The position numbers and the translations under genes are program-made. A stretch of DNA of 64,000 bases from an uncultured Clostridium sp. (GTDB lineage Bacteria; Bacillota; Clostridia; Clostridiales; Clostridiaceae). The stretch spans positions 1 to 64,000 of the forward strand of contig CALBDU010000014.1 of NCBI GenBank assembly GCA_937927335.1, read 5' to 3'. The notes below the pieces were generated by a model. That model was not told the origin of the DNA, made no database searches, and saw only the letters and a list, made by a program, of their open reading frames with translations. Positions 51,570 through 59,936 of the stretch are shown here, piece after piece. Each line of letters begins with the position of its first letter. Positions within the stretch are counted from its first letter, which is position 1.

Positions 51570-51840
51570 TTTATTTGAGGGTATCTATTTGGCTGAACAA
51601 AGATTAATGAGTAACCTTTATCTTAATATATAACAGTCACTACAACTATTCAATAATAATACAGCACATGATGACCATTATTAAAGATTCTGTATTCATA
51701 ATGCAATGGAATGTGAATATTTCCTTAAGATTGCATAATATCCTGCATGCTGTGGCAAACTATAAATTCCAAGATTATTAGATTTCTGTTGGTTTAAGGC
51801 TCCGTGGTAAAAAATTAGGTAAAATACTAATAGGTCTTTT
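51570..51840. other. Intergenic region without recognisable gene
   Basis: About 270 AT-rich bases between the hairpin at 51532 and the methyltransferase stop. No long frame with an SD, no RNA structure I recognise. It could be decayed sequence or a long 3' untranslated region. Confidence 0.5.
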
Positions 51841-52518
51841 CTACCAAATATATGGGACTAGGTGATATTTCACCTTTTGGCAGTATTCAGCATATCCCTT
51901 CAGATTTTTTACAAGGAATTTTTCTTCATCAAGAAGCCTTAAAACAATGACATAGACAAGCCCTAATGCCGGTACCAGTCCATACCAGGACCCAAGAGCC
52001 ACCGGAGAAGCAAGCATAAGCACCAAAGCTCCGGAATACATAGGGTGACGCACCAGACTGTAGGGGCCGGTGGATATAACCTTTTGGTCCTCATTAACCT
52101 CAATAATAGCTGATGTATATGTGTTTTCCCTGAAAACCAGAAAAACCAGGAAAAGGCTCAGCACCACAATTACATCCGCCAAAAAGCTCATTCTTAAAGA
52201 AATTTGTGACCAGTGAAAGCGATAGTCAAGGCCCGATACCACGTATACCAAAATAAAAGATATTTGAGCAAGAGACTGGATCACCTTCTGGTTCTTCTCT
52301 TTTTCAGCACCGGGCCCAGCCTTAACCCTACTCTCCAAAAGCCTTTTGTCATTTTTGAACAAATACAGGGTAATCAGCAAAACGGGAAATGCAAAAGAAA
52401 CCAGATAAAACCACCCCTGAAGGTAATTCATGGTACCTGCTGATAAAAACAGAAATATACCTAAAATAACATAAAGGGCAATAAACCCAGCCATAGCCTG
52501 CGCCATTATATTTTTCAT
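51841..52518 (-). CDS. Isoprenylcysteine carboxyl methyltransferase-like membrane protein
   Basis: A 225-residue membrane protein with about five helices. The C-terminal SAM-binding signature of the ICMT/PEMT-like group is clear: STGPYSLVRHPMYSGALVLMLASPVALGSWYGL, then LRLLDEEKFLVKNLKGYAEYCQKVKYHLVP. In bacteria these enzymes methylate unknown small molecules or lipids; protein prenylation is not expected here. AAAGGAGAT precedes the ATG. The 257 bases upstream hold an imperfect inverted repeat (ATATTGGTCAAAATG at 52534 and CATTTGGTCAATAT) that could be an operator. Confidence 0.8.
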   Translation of the reverse strand: MKNIMAQAMAGFIALYVILGIFLFLSAGTMNYLQGWFYLVSFAFPVLLITLYLFKNDKRLLESRVKAGPGAEKEKNQKVIQSLAQISFILVYVVSGLDYRFHWSQISLRMSFLADVIVVLSLFLVFLVFRENTYTSAIIEVNEDQKVISTGPYSLVRHPMYSGALVLMLASPVALGSWYGLVPALGLVYVIVLRLLDEEKFLVKNLKGYAEYCQKVKYHLVPYIW

Positions 52519-52775
52519 AATTTATCTCCTTTAAGGTTATTGAACATATTGGTCAAAATGATTGTAGCGCCTTGGACTCATTTGGTCAATATAAAGTATC
52601 ACCAATAATATATGGAATATTCAGCATAATAAATTGTATATTGTTCATCTGGAATTTATAATGAGTATATAAAGCTGGTATTCATTTCAATTCTGTGATA
52701 TAATATTTTACATCCGTTTATAAGGTATTAACTACCATGAACTGATTGTTATATTTAGGGAGGACTGCGAACCAT

Positions 52776-54068
52776 ATGATTATGTTAATAAATATTATTA
52801 TAGTATTTTTGCTTGTTTTTATGAACGCCTTTTTCGTTGCTACAGAATTTGCAATGGTTAAGGTTAGAAAATCCAGGATAGAAACGCTGGTGCTGGAGGG
52901 AGACGGAAAAGCAAAACATACCTTAAAGGTTGTTAATGACCTTAATTCATACCTGTCAGCCTGTCAGCTGGGAATAACCCTGGCATCCCTTGGCCTGGGC
53001 TGGGTGGGTGAGCCTGCAGTTGCCGACATGCTAATGCCTGTATTCAATTTTTTTAATATGCCTGAAGCTCTGATGCACTCTATTTCATTTATTTTAGGCT
53101 TTGCCATAATCACAGCCTTTCATATTGTGCTGGGAGAGCTGGCGCCGAAATCACTGGCAATATTAAGTGCTGAAAAACTTGCCATGCATACAGCAATGCC
53201 ACTTATATTTTTCTATAAAATAACCTACCCCATAATGTGGGCTTTCAACAAAAGCACAAACCAGGTTTTAAAATTGTTTGGCATATCTCAGGTGGATGAG
53301 CATGAAGCAGCCCATACTGATGAAGAAATAAAGCTTCTGGTGGAAGAAAGCTATAAGCATGGACTAATAGACAAAACCGAATTAACCTTTGTAGATAATA
53401 TATTCGATTTTACCGAAACCACCGTAAAGGATATAATGATTCCCCGAACCGACATGTGCTGCATATTCCTGGAAAATTCCTTTGATGACATTATAGCCTA
53501 CACCCTGAAGGAGCAGCTCACCAGATATCCGGTGTGCAGCGGCAGCAAGGACAATATTCTGGGATTTATCCATATAAAGGATTTATATAAGCAGAAATTT
53601 GAAGGGAAAACTGAAAGCCTGAAGGATATTATCCGCGAAATTAAATTCATAACCAGATCCATGTCCATCAGTGAGCTTTTAAAGATATTCAAAAAGGAAA
53701 AAGCCCAGATGGCAATAGTCATTGATGAGTACGGCGGTACCTCTGGCTTGGTTACAATTGAAGATATCCTGGAAGAAATCGTGGGCGAGATCCAGGACGA
53801 ATTTGACGATGAGGGCGCTGAAATTACAAAAACCGAGGATGGGAATTTCATCGTTGATGGCAAAGTTATCCTGGATGATGTTAACGATCTCCTTGATACA
53901 GCCATTGAATCGGAAAATATAGATACAATCGGAGGCTGGATATATTCCAGCTTGTCATCCTATCCCCAGGTAAATGACAAGGTTACCTATGAAGACTATG
54001 AGTTCACAGTGCTGAAATGTGACAGAAAAAGAATTAGACGGATCTTAATCAGGAAAATATCAAAATAA
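52776..54068 (+). CDS. CNNM/CorC-type membrane protein with CBS domains
   Basis: A 430-residue protein: an N-terminal CNNM/DUF21 membrane domain with three or four helices (residues 1-190, including FFVATEFAMVKVRKSRIETL and LGELAPKSLAI), two CBS domains (~200-335, VKDIMIPRTDM and MAIVIDEYGGTSGLVTIEDILEEIVGEI), and a C-terminal CorC_HlyC domain (~345-430). Relatives export Mg2+ or Co2+ and bind ATP at the CBS pair; old annotations say 'hemolysin'. The ATG at 52776 is used, with GGGAGG 12 bases upstream. No terminator is obvious before the next gene. Confidence 0.9.
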   Translation: MIMLINIIIVFLLVFMNAFFVATEFAMVKVRKSRIETLVLEGDGKAKHTLKVVNDLNSYLSACQLGITLASLGLGWVGEPAVADMLMPVFNFFNMPEALMHSISFILGFAIITAFHIVLGELAPKSLAILSAEKLAMHTAMPLIFFYKITYPIMWAFNKSTNQVLKLFGISQVDEHEAAHTDEEIKLLVEESYKHGLIDKTELTFVDNIFDFTETTVKDIMIPRTDMCCIFLENSFDDIIAYTLKEQLTRYPVCSGSKDNILGFIHIKDLYKQKFEGKTESLKDIIREIKFITRSMSISELLKIFKKEKAQMAIVIDEYGGTSGLVTIEDILEEIVGEIQDEFDDEGAEITKTEDGNFIVDGKVILDDVNDLLDTAIESENIDTIGGWIYSSLSSYPQVNDKVTYEDYEFTVLKCDRKRIRRILIRKISK

Positions 54069-54231
54069 ATTCCAATTGCTATTTGCTTTATTACTTGATG
54101 TTATTGTATGTAATGGTACATAATGGTATAATCTTCTTAAACCATGACTTTAATGCTGCTATACAAGGTTCAGGTTAGTGTTTGTATTTATGATATTTGC
54201 AGACTATTTCACAAGGTTTGGAGCTGATTTT

Positions 54232-54702
54232 ATGGATGTGCATACTATAATCTCATATATAGTTCTTGTCACAGGTTGTTTATGGATAATTTATCAATTA
54301 TGGACATTTAGTCTCTTTGGCAAGCTTATTGTACAAGCAAATAGGAGCTTAGGTTTAACTATTTTATGGGTTATATTTCTTATTATTTGGGTTTTGTCTG
54401 CTTTGTTGAATAAAAAAACCGTTAATAATATTCTCTTTGCCTTGGATATACTTGGGGTTATGATTTCTATTGTTGCAATTGTACGTTCCTTAATGGATAA
54501 AGAAATAAGAGAAAATGGCATATTATGTAACTCTCATTTTTATAAGTGGTCCCAAATTAAAGGATACCGCTGGATTTCAGAAAAAATAATTAAATTTAAC
54601 ACTGAGGCAACTTTAACTTCTGGTGGAGGCTTCGAACTCATCGTTAAGAAAGAATTAAAATCTAAGGCAGATGAGGCACTGCAAAAATATATTACATTAT
54701 AA
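54232..54702 (+). CDS. DUF5673-type membrane protein
   Basis: A 156-residue protein with three or four membrane helices (residues ~5-25, 42-60 and 70-90), then a soluble C-terminal domain (RENGILCNSHFYKWSQIKGYRWISEKIIKFNTEATLTSGGGFELIVKKE) typical of DUF5673. Function unknown. The ATG at 54232 has GGAG 8 bases upstream. A GTG or ATG about 18 codons earlier is possible but has a weaker SD. A good terminator lies just after it. Confidence 0.65.
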   Translation: MDVHTIISYIVLVTGCLWIIYQLWTFSLFGKLIVQANRSLGLTILWVIFLIIWVLSALLNKKTVNNILFALDILGVMISIVAIVRSLMDKEIRENGILCNSHFYKWSQIKGYRWISEKIIKFNTEATLTSGGGFELIVKKELKSKADEALQKYITL

Positions 54703-54720
54703 ATTTATCATTTAACGTAG

Positions 54721-54749
54721 AAAGGAACCTTCAAAGAGCAGGTTCCTTT
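54721..54749 (+). terminator. Terminator after the DUF5673 gene
   Basis: AAAGGAACC / GGTTCCTTT stem with an 11-nt loop, followed by TATATTATA. Confidence 0.7.
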
Positions 54750-54788
54750 TATATTATAAAGTTATAATTTTATATGGAGAGGATCATT

Positions 54789-55523
54789 ATGAATGATATC
54801 ATTATATTTATTTTTATAATAACTGCATTCTTTTTTGTAATGCTCTTATCAAAGGCCTTGCAGTTTGCTGATTATGCCGTGGAATTTAAAAATCCAGTCC
54901 AGGATTCAATGATAAGCATGCTGGCAATTTTAATAATAATTATTAGTGTTGTTTTCAATGGATTATTTACCTCAAAGGTTATTTTCGGTATAAAATACAC
55001 CTTCATTGCAAACTTTGCAAATTTGCTGCCGGTAATTTTAATTTGTTATTTTAAGCATGATTCATTTAAAAGCGTTGGAATTACTAAAGTTAATTTGCTG
55101 AAATCAATTTTATTGGGATGCAGTTTAGTTTTATTTTTTTATTTAACTGTTCATTTTTTTATTAGTCCAAATGGAATGCATTACTCTTCATATTATATAA
55201 CCTCTTTACTAATTAATTACATAATAGTAGGTTTCTTTGAGGAAATTATATTTCGAGGGTACCTTCAAACAAGGTTGACAGCTTCCTTAGGAAAAGTGAA
55301 GGGCTTGGTTCTAACAGCAATTCTGTTTTCTCTGACACATTTGTCAAATGGACTAATACTACAACATTTAAATTTGAACGATGCTTTAATCAATTCACTT
55401 GCATTGTTGCCGGTTTCCCTATTGCTTGGCTATATTATGCTTAAAGCAAAAAATATTACTGCTCCTGCAATATTTCATGCCGGTTTAGACTGGTTTGGCC
55501 AAATAATAATATATACTATGTAA
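54789..55523 (+). CDS. CPBP-family intramembrane metalloprotease
   Basis: A 244-residue membrane protein with about seven helices and the Abi/CPBP motifs EEIIFRGYLQTRL (Glu-Glu plus Arg, near residue 150), SLTHL and the C-terminal HAGLDW. The family relates to eukaryotic Rce1 CAAX proteases and is used in bacteria for peptide processing or self-immunity. No bacteriocin gene is near. The ATG at 54789 follows GGAGAGG. Confidence 0.85.
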   Translation: MNDIIIFIFIITAFFFVMLLSKALQFADYAVEFKNPVQDSMISMLAILIIIISVVFNGLFTSKVIFGIKYTFIANFANLLPVILICYFKHDSFKSVGITKVNLLKSILLGCSLVLFFYLTVHFFISPNGMHYSSYYITSLLINYIIVGFFEEIIFRGYLQTRLTASLGKVKGLVLTAILFSLTHLSNGLILQHLNLNDALINSLALLPVSLLLGYIMLKAKNITAPAIFHAGLDWFGQIIIYTM

Positions 55524-55577
55524 TTTATCTGCGGCGCTATTTGTTATCGGCGCTAATTTATGACAGTGTTAGTAATG

Positions 55578-56546
55578 CTAATTGTTGGCACTATGTCTGT
55601 CCAAAGGATACAACATTTCATACTGGCTCACATTAGGTTCAAAGCCTTCATTTAACATAAACCCCTTCAGTGACTCACATTGGCTGTCTACATTCAAAAC
55701 ACTGATTTTATCAGCTTCCGTACCATTCATCATGTATGACAGCATGCTGCCGCCTATTCCTTTTCTTCTATAAAACTTATCCACTGCAATTTGAGGAATG
55801 TCCCCAGTTTTTTTGTCTAAAACCCCATAGCCTATGATTTGCGATCCGGATTTTGCTATATAACATGCGAAGGAATTCGGTACTGCATTTATTGAGTCAA
55901 TTGAATTCTGCCAGGAAGGATTAAAGTCCCAAAAATACTGGAGGCTTTTCCACATTTCATTATCAATTTTGTCCACACTTACCTCCATCAGGTATATGTT
56001 GTCCAACCCGACCATGTCCATCTTCGTGTCCAAATTGAACTTGTCCACACCGGTCTTGTCCAAACTGAACTTGTCTGATTTTAGTTTATGGCTGACCTTT
56101 TCCATACTAAAGCAGTCAAATTCTCTTGTAACCTCAAAGCCCAGTTTTTTGTATAGCTGCACCGCAGAGGTGTTTGTTCTTATAACCTCCAATAAATACT
56201 GCTCCACCTTTAAGCTGTCCAATATCTTTAGAGCCTGCTGAAACATTGAACTTGTGATGCCTTGGTGTCTGAAGTCCCTTATAACTGCAGTGCCTGTGTC
56301 ATAGGCTGTAAGCTTTCCTTCCCAATTTCTCACTCCATTTAATAAAAAGCCCACCAGTACATCACTGGTAGAAGTTCCCATGGAAGCACCAATTGATGCC
56401 CCGGCAACATAGCCTCTTCTTAGAAGCATATTCTGCAGCTTTGAAACAGGAATGTCCATTTTTACCTGGTAATCAGAAAATGCCGCAACGAAAGCCTGGT
56501 GAAGCTTTTCCAAGGTTGTATTTTCCAACGTATTATATATAAACAT
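55578..56546 (-). CDS. Double-GNAT acetyltransferase with a repetitive linker
   Basis: A 322-residue protein with two GNAT domains: residues 1-155 (GTAVIRDFRHQGITSSMFQQALKILDSL...VIRTNTSAVQLYKKLGF) and ~190-315 (PQIAVDKFYRRKGIGGSMLSYM...NVDSQCESLKGFMLNEGF). The linker (SDKFSLDKTGVDKFNLDTKMDMVGLDN, residues ~158-184) is made of a short repeated unit rich in Asp, Lys and Phe, mirrored in DNA by repeats of TGTCCAAA/TTGAACT. Double GNATs include aminoglycoside-type and mycothiol-type enzymes; the substrate here is unknown. AGGAGGATACT precedes the start. Confidence 0.83.
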   Translation of the reverse strand: MFIYNTLENTTLEKLHQAFVAAFSDYQVKMDIPVSKLQNMLLRRGYVAGASIGASMGTSTSDVLVGFLLNGVRNWEGKLTAYDTGTAVIRDFRHQGITSSMFQQALKILDSLKVEQYLLEVIRTNTSAVQLYKKLGFEVTREFDCFSMEKVSHKLKSDKFSLDKTGVDKFNLDTKMDMVGLDNIYLMEVSVDKIDNEMWKSLQYFWDFNPSWQNSIDSINAVPNSFACYIAKSGSQIIGYGVLDKKTGDIPQIAVDKFYRRKGIGGSMLSYMMNGTEADKISVLNVDSQCESLKGFMLNEGFEPNVSQYEMLYPLDRHSANN

Positions 56547-56562
56547 AGTATCCTCCTGTGAA

Positions 56563-56583
56563 ATGTCAGTGTAATGTCAACTT
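56563..56583. repeat. REP-like fragment, family A, copy 6 (arms only)
   Basis: Two ATGTCA arm copies without the GC-rich core. The second supplies the TGA stop of the minus-strand GNAT gene at 56577. Confidence 0.5.
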
Positions 56584-57107
56584 ATTAATTTTTCAAAGCA
56601 CTTCAGCGTTTCCCATATAACGTTTTGAAAATGAAACATGACACTGCCGGCATAGCGGTAACCCATACCGATGTATAAATTTGTGGCAGGTATATTCCCT
56701 TCGTATGTATCAAGCCTTACAGTTTTGCAGCCTTTTTCCCTGGCAAGCTGTTCGGAAAAATCAACAAACTCTCTTCCAAAGCCTCTACGGGTGAACTTTG
56801 GTGTTATACACAATGTATGTATTACCAATACCTCTTCGCCCTGAGCTTCATAGCTCCAGTCTATCTTTCCGTATTCAGGGGGCTGAATATGATTTAGAAT
56901 GACGCTTCCAACAATTTCATCATTTTCGATGCCCAGATACATAGTACCCAGATTAATTGCAGTTTCCCCATAGCTTCTGGTTGGGTACAAGCCCTTCTGC
57001 CAGTTGGTATAACTCACATTAGCCGCTTCATAATCCAAAACATCGTCATAGAGCTTTTCAACTTTATCAAGATCATCCATTAAGGCCTTGCGAATAACTA
57101 AACTCAT
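56577..57107 (-). CDS. GNAT N-acetyltransferase
   Basis: A 176-residue GNAT, a close paralogue of the protein encoded at 18344-18889: both hold a YTNWQKGLYPTR/YPGWIKGVYPVR block, then HTLCITPKFTRRGFGREFVDFSEQLAREKG as acetyl-CoA site and LDTYEGNIPATNLYIGMGYRYAG near the end. GGGGTG precedes the start. Its stop codon falls in a repeat arm. It lies 44 bases downstream of the D-aminoacyl-tRNA deacylase gene on the same strand. Substrate unknown. Confidence 0.86.
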   Translation of the reverse strand: MSLVIRKALMDDLDKVEKLYDDVLDYEAANVSYTNWQKGLYPTRSYGETAINLGTMYLGIENDEIVGSVILNHIQPPEYGKIDWSYEAQGEEVLVIHTLCITPKFTRRGFGREFVDFSEQLAREKGCKTVRLDTYEGNIPATNLYIGMGYRYAGSVMFHFQNVIWETLKCFEKLIS

Positions 57108-57151
57108 TATAATACACCCCTTGTTTCTACTTATTCTTATGTTAATTTTTA

Positions 57152-58084
57152 CTATGGTTGTTTATTGTAAAGAACAGTGTTTTCTGGTGTTTTCAATGCC
57201 TTTCGTTTTAAAACTGGAACTCCCAGCTTTTCTGACAAGGCTGCTGCCAAATCCTTCTGTTCCCTGGCTAGCTTTTCGTGAATGACGATACCGTCAATAC
57301 CTCCCTTTATGGAGTCTATGCATTTCATAAGGTTTGCTATACCGGTTTCACCTTCATAGGCTTCAATTTGCACCCATCGACTTGACAGAATATGTGTCAG
57401 TGACACCGGATGGGTGTCATGGAGCACTGCATTGGTTATGGTATCCTCAAAATGCATTCCTCCCATATATAAGACAGTGGGATATTCTGTATCTTCATCG
57501 AAAGCCTCCGACAAGCCCCTGGCTATAATCTCTACAGCAACAGGATTATTGTAACTTTCCGAGGAGCTACCAATTTCCACATCAAGGAATGGTATGTTGC
57601 ACTTTGCAATCCAGGCAGGATCTCCTCCGTAAACAATTCCTGACCAGTGGGTTGCCTCAGTGGTAACCTTGAAGTCATCAAGGTTCAACATCTGCCGGTT
57701 CCTCTCCAGGGCTCTTGCCAGGCTTGTGGAAGCTACAGGATTGCCTGGGCTGAAATTAGCAGTTGCTATATCTCCAACAGTGTGGATACAAATTATTTTT
57801 TCTGGAGCATTTGCCCCTCCATGCCAGTTAACCATAACAGCAAGATCACAATCACTAAAATGTTCATTAATAACTGGTATATAGCTATTATAATCCTCAC
57901 ATAGTAAAATACTGGTTCGTACATAATAAAGGGTATTTCCATTCCTCTCATATTTCATCACCGGATAATCATCCACAGTAATATCAGTTTCAACAAGTTC
58001 AAGTATTTGAGATGAAGCCTCAAACACCAATGGTGCTACTTCATCAATTTTTGAATCAGTACAGAAAAAATAAACAGCTTTCAT
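57152..58084 (-). CDS. dtdA: Archaeal/plant-type D-aminoacyl-tRNA deacylase (DTD2/GEK1)
   Basis: A 310-residue protein that follows the archaeal DTD2 pattern throughout: NWHGGANAPEKIICIHTVGDI (archaeal SRHSS...LTTHVTGN), EATHWSGI (EATHHGP), FLDVEIGSSSESYNNPVAVEIIARGL, YMGGMHFEDTITNAVLHDTHPVSLTHIL (GGGHYA...FGHIL) and a C-terminal ALSEKLGVPVLKRK. DTD2 removes D-amino acids, including aldehyde-modified ones, from tRNA. Bacteria normally use the unrelated DTD1, so a transferred gene is likely. GAGGAGGG precedes the ATG. It sits between nitroreductase and GNAT genes on the same strand. Confidence 0.82.
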   Translation of the reverse strand: MKAVYFFCTDSKIDEVAPLVFEASSQILELVETDITVDDYPVMKYERNGNTLYYVRTSILLCEDYNSYIPVINEHFSDCDLAVMVNWHGGANAPEKIICIHTVGDIATANFSPGNPVASTSLARALERNRQMLNLDDFKVTTEATHWSGIVYGGDPAWIAKCNIPFLDVEIGSSSESYNNPVAVEIIARGLSEAFDEDTEYPTVLYMGGMHFEDTITNAVLHDTHPVSLTHILSSRWVQIEAYEGETGIANLMKCIDSIKGGIDGIVIHEKLAREQKDLAAALSEKLGVPVLKRKALKTPENTVLYNKQP

Positions 58085-58101
58085 AATGCCCTCCTCTTTT
58101 A

Positions 58102-58893
58102 TTAAATGTCAACTTTGGTGCCCGGCACCTGCAGCTTTGCAGTAGCGATATACTCATGTCCTTTAGGAACTTCAGCTGCCTCCCTTTTAAATTCCATCGT
58201 CTTGCCCAGATGAACCGCAGCAACCTTTAGATGGCACATGACAATGCCCATATCAATTTGGTTGAACTTGCCATAGAGTGCCGCCTTCAACAGGTTTGGC
58301 AGTTTTCTGCTGATTATGATGCTGTCACCAGTGCCTGAAAAGTACCAGGGCTGGGTATTAGATGCCGATGGGGCCAGCCTTGCTGCCTCAATTAATTCAT
58401 CTGCTTGCTTTGAATCACCTAAATCATTTTTAACTTCTGAAATTTCGGCTGTTGCCTTTCTCTTGAACTCTGCTGTACTGTCTCTGTGCAGTGCTTCGTC
58501 TGGGTAGCCCATAGCCATAGTTATAACAAACTCCAGACCGTTCCTTAAAGCAACTCCCTTCTTTGGCATTCCCATGCCCAGCCAGCATGCACCTATACCG
58601 TTGGCTGAAAGGAACAAATCCAGCTGCTGCAGCATGTAGCCCGCATTAACCAGCCAACCCTCCTTATTTTCAGAGTATATTGTAATATAATGAGGGGATC
58701 TGATTGGCAGCAGAAGCTTAATATCATCTCCGGAAAGCACCACAATTTCAGTTTTAATATCATCATATAATGGTGAAAGATTGCCTATGCAGGTATTCAC
58801 CCTTTCAAGGAGCGAATCTGCCAAAGGCTCATTCTTATATTTTCTGATTGATTTTCTCTTAAAAATAACCTCATAAAAATCCATATTATCCAT
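58102..58893 (-). CDS. Nitroreductase-family protein with repeat-derived C-terminus
   Basis: A 263-residue flavin enzyme. The N-terminal FYEVIFKRKSIRKYKNEPL and the later LIEAARLAPSASNTQPWYF are FMN-binding blocks of the family, and IGACWLGMGMP lines the active site. The order shows a two-half TM1586-like nitroreductase. The last codons (VPGTKVDI and stop) are encoded by a REP-like element. The SD nearest the ATG is weak; a strong AGGAGGAGG lies about 50 bases upstream, behind a hairpin. Substrate unknown. Confidence 0.82.
   Translation of the reverse strand: MDNMDFYEVIFKRKSIRKYKNEPLADSLLERVNTCIGNLSPLYDDIKTEIVVLSGDDIKLLLPIRSPHYITIYSENKEGWLVNAGYMLQQLDLFLSANGIGACWLGMGMPKKGVALRNGLEFVITMAMGYPDEALHRDSTAEFKRKATAEISEVKNDLGDSKQADELIEAARLAPSASNTQPWYFSGTGDSIIISRKLPNLLKAALYGKFNQIDMGIVMCHLKVAAVHLGKTMEFKREAAEVPKGHEYIATAKLQVPGTKVDI
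58106..58130. repeat. REP-like palindrome, family A, copy 7 (inside a gene end)
   Basis: ATGTCAACTTTGGTGCCC then GGCACC, the core plus left arm. It forms the 3' end of the nitroreductase reading frame. Confidence 0.75.
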
Positions 58894-58905
58894 ATTTATT
58901 AATTT

Positions 58906-58953
58906 GTGACAATCTCATAATTTATCAATTTAATGATTGTCACCTCCTCCTTT
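58906..58953 (-). promoter_or_regulatory. Leader hairpin between a strong SD and the nitroreductase start
   Basis: Minus strand: AGGAGGAGG, then GTGACAATC (58943-58935), a 20-nt loop and GATTGTCAC (58914-58906), then 12 bases to the ATG. The perfect 9-bp stem would bring the distant SD next to the start, or a short leader peptide may be translated. Inference. Confidence 0.4.
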
Positions 58954-59028
58954 CTGTATTTAGTATATTCCAATCATCATGATTTATCTCATTTTTAAAA
59001 TGATGTTCCAGCTATGGTTCTCCGGCAC

Positions 59029-59250
59029 TTACTGTAGAAATCCCTGAATATAATATTTCAAATATTCAAATCCCCTCTGATATACCAATGCTAAAAAAGC
59101 TCCTGAAATAAAAAGCAGTATAAGATCCAGGAAGTTAAATTTTCTAATGAGAATTTTATATAACTTGTACAAAAACAAAGCTGCTGCCGCACCAATTGTC
59201 AGCCAAGGAAGAAAGGTTATGATATCGATCTGATTTAACAAACTCTCCAT
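59029..59250 (-). CDS. Small membrane protein (73 residues)
   Basis: A 73-residue protein with two hydrophobic segments (residues ~12-32 and 40-58). No family recognised. GGAG precedes the ATG. It starts 20 bases downstream of the DUF421 gene on the same strand, so the two are likely co-transcribed and may form a complex. Function unknown. Confidence 0.6.
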   Translation of the reverse strand: MESLLNQIDIITFLPWLTIGAAAALFLYKLYKILIRKFNFLDLILLFISGAFLALVYQRGFEYLKYYIQGFLQ

Positions 59251-59270
59251 AATTCCAAACTCCTATATTC

Positions 59271-59798
59271 TTAGTTTCCAAGATTTTGATTGGATATGCG
59301 CTTGGTTTTCCTTTTTCTCACTGTTTTATGCTTGAATTCATTTGACAAAACACTGATATTTCCGTCAATTTCCAGTACTGCCAGATTCACATCCTCAATT
59401 TTTGATACACCATGTTCTCTTAATGCCTCCATTATTTCATCCACAGTAATTTTGGCCTTCAGCACATTTTCATGTACAAGCTTACCCTCATAAATAAGCA
59501 TCAGGGCTTCTCCCTGAATAAGCGTGTTGAACCTTGGGAACCTGAATAAAAACTGCTTGAACAGATAGTTTATTATAAAAAGTGAGGTGGCTGCAGCCAG
59601 GCCCCCTAAAAGGGTGTTATTAGGCCCCACCATTGCATTTTGCACCGAATTGCTTATAAGAAGGATAAAAACCAGATCTACCACTGAAAGCTGGGAAAGC
59701 TCCTTCTTGCCAAAAATCCTAAAGGCTATGACTATAAACAAATAGACTGCCATGGAGCTTAAGATTATTTGAACATATTGGTTTTGTAAAAAAGCCAT
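59271..59798 (-). CDS. DUF421 (YetF-like) membrane protein
   Basis: A 175-residue protein with three membrane helices (residues ~8-75) followed by a conserved cytoplasmic domain (PRFNTLIQGEALMLIYEGKLVHENVLKAKITVDEIMEALREHGVSKIEDVNLAVLEIDGNISVL), the usual DUF421/YetF layout. YetF-type proteins are linked to spore membranes in Bacillus; no enzyme activity is established. GGAGGAATAT precedes the ATG. It heads a two-gene unit with the small membrane protein. Confidence 0.85.
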   Translation of the reverse strand: MAFLQNQYVQIILSSMAVYLFIVIAFRIFGKKELSQLSVVDLVFILLISNSVQNAMVGPNNTLLGGLAAATSLFIINYLFKQFLFRFPRFNTLIQGEALMLIYEGKLVHENVLKAKITVDEIMEALREHGVSKIEDVNLAVLEIDGNISVLSNEFKHKTVRKRKTKRISNQNLGN

Positions 59799-59936
59799 CT
59801 ATATTCCTCCTGCAATTTAGTAATATATGTTTATATTCTACCATAAAATATAATAAGGGCCATTCTTAAATACAGATGAAATTTGTTTTAATGAGGTTGA
59901 ATTTTTCTAAATTATTGTATATACTATAATATGTAC

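Noticed and set aside
6496..58130. CRISPR array from the repeated GTGCC/GGGGTC motifs
   Set aside because: The repeats are scattered over 50 kb, are palindromes of two kinds and have no regular spacers or cas genes.
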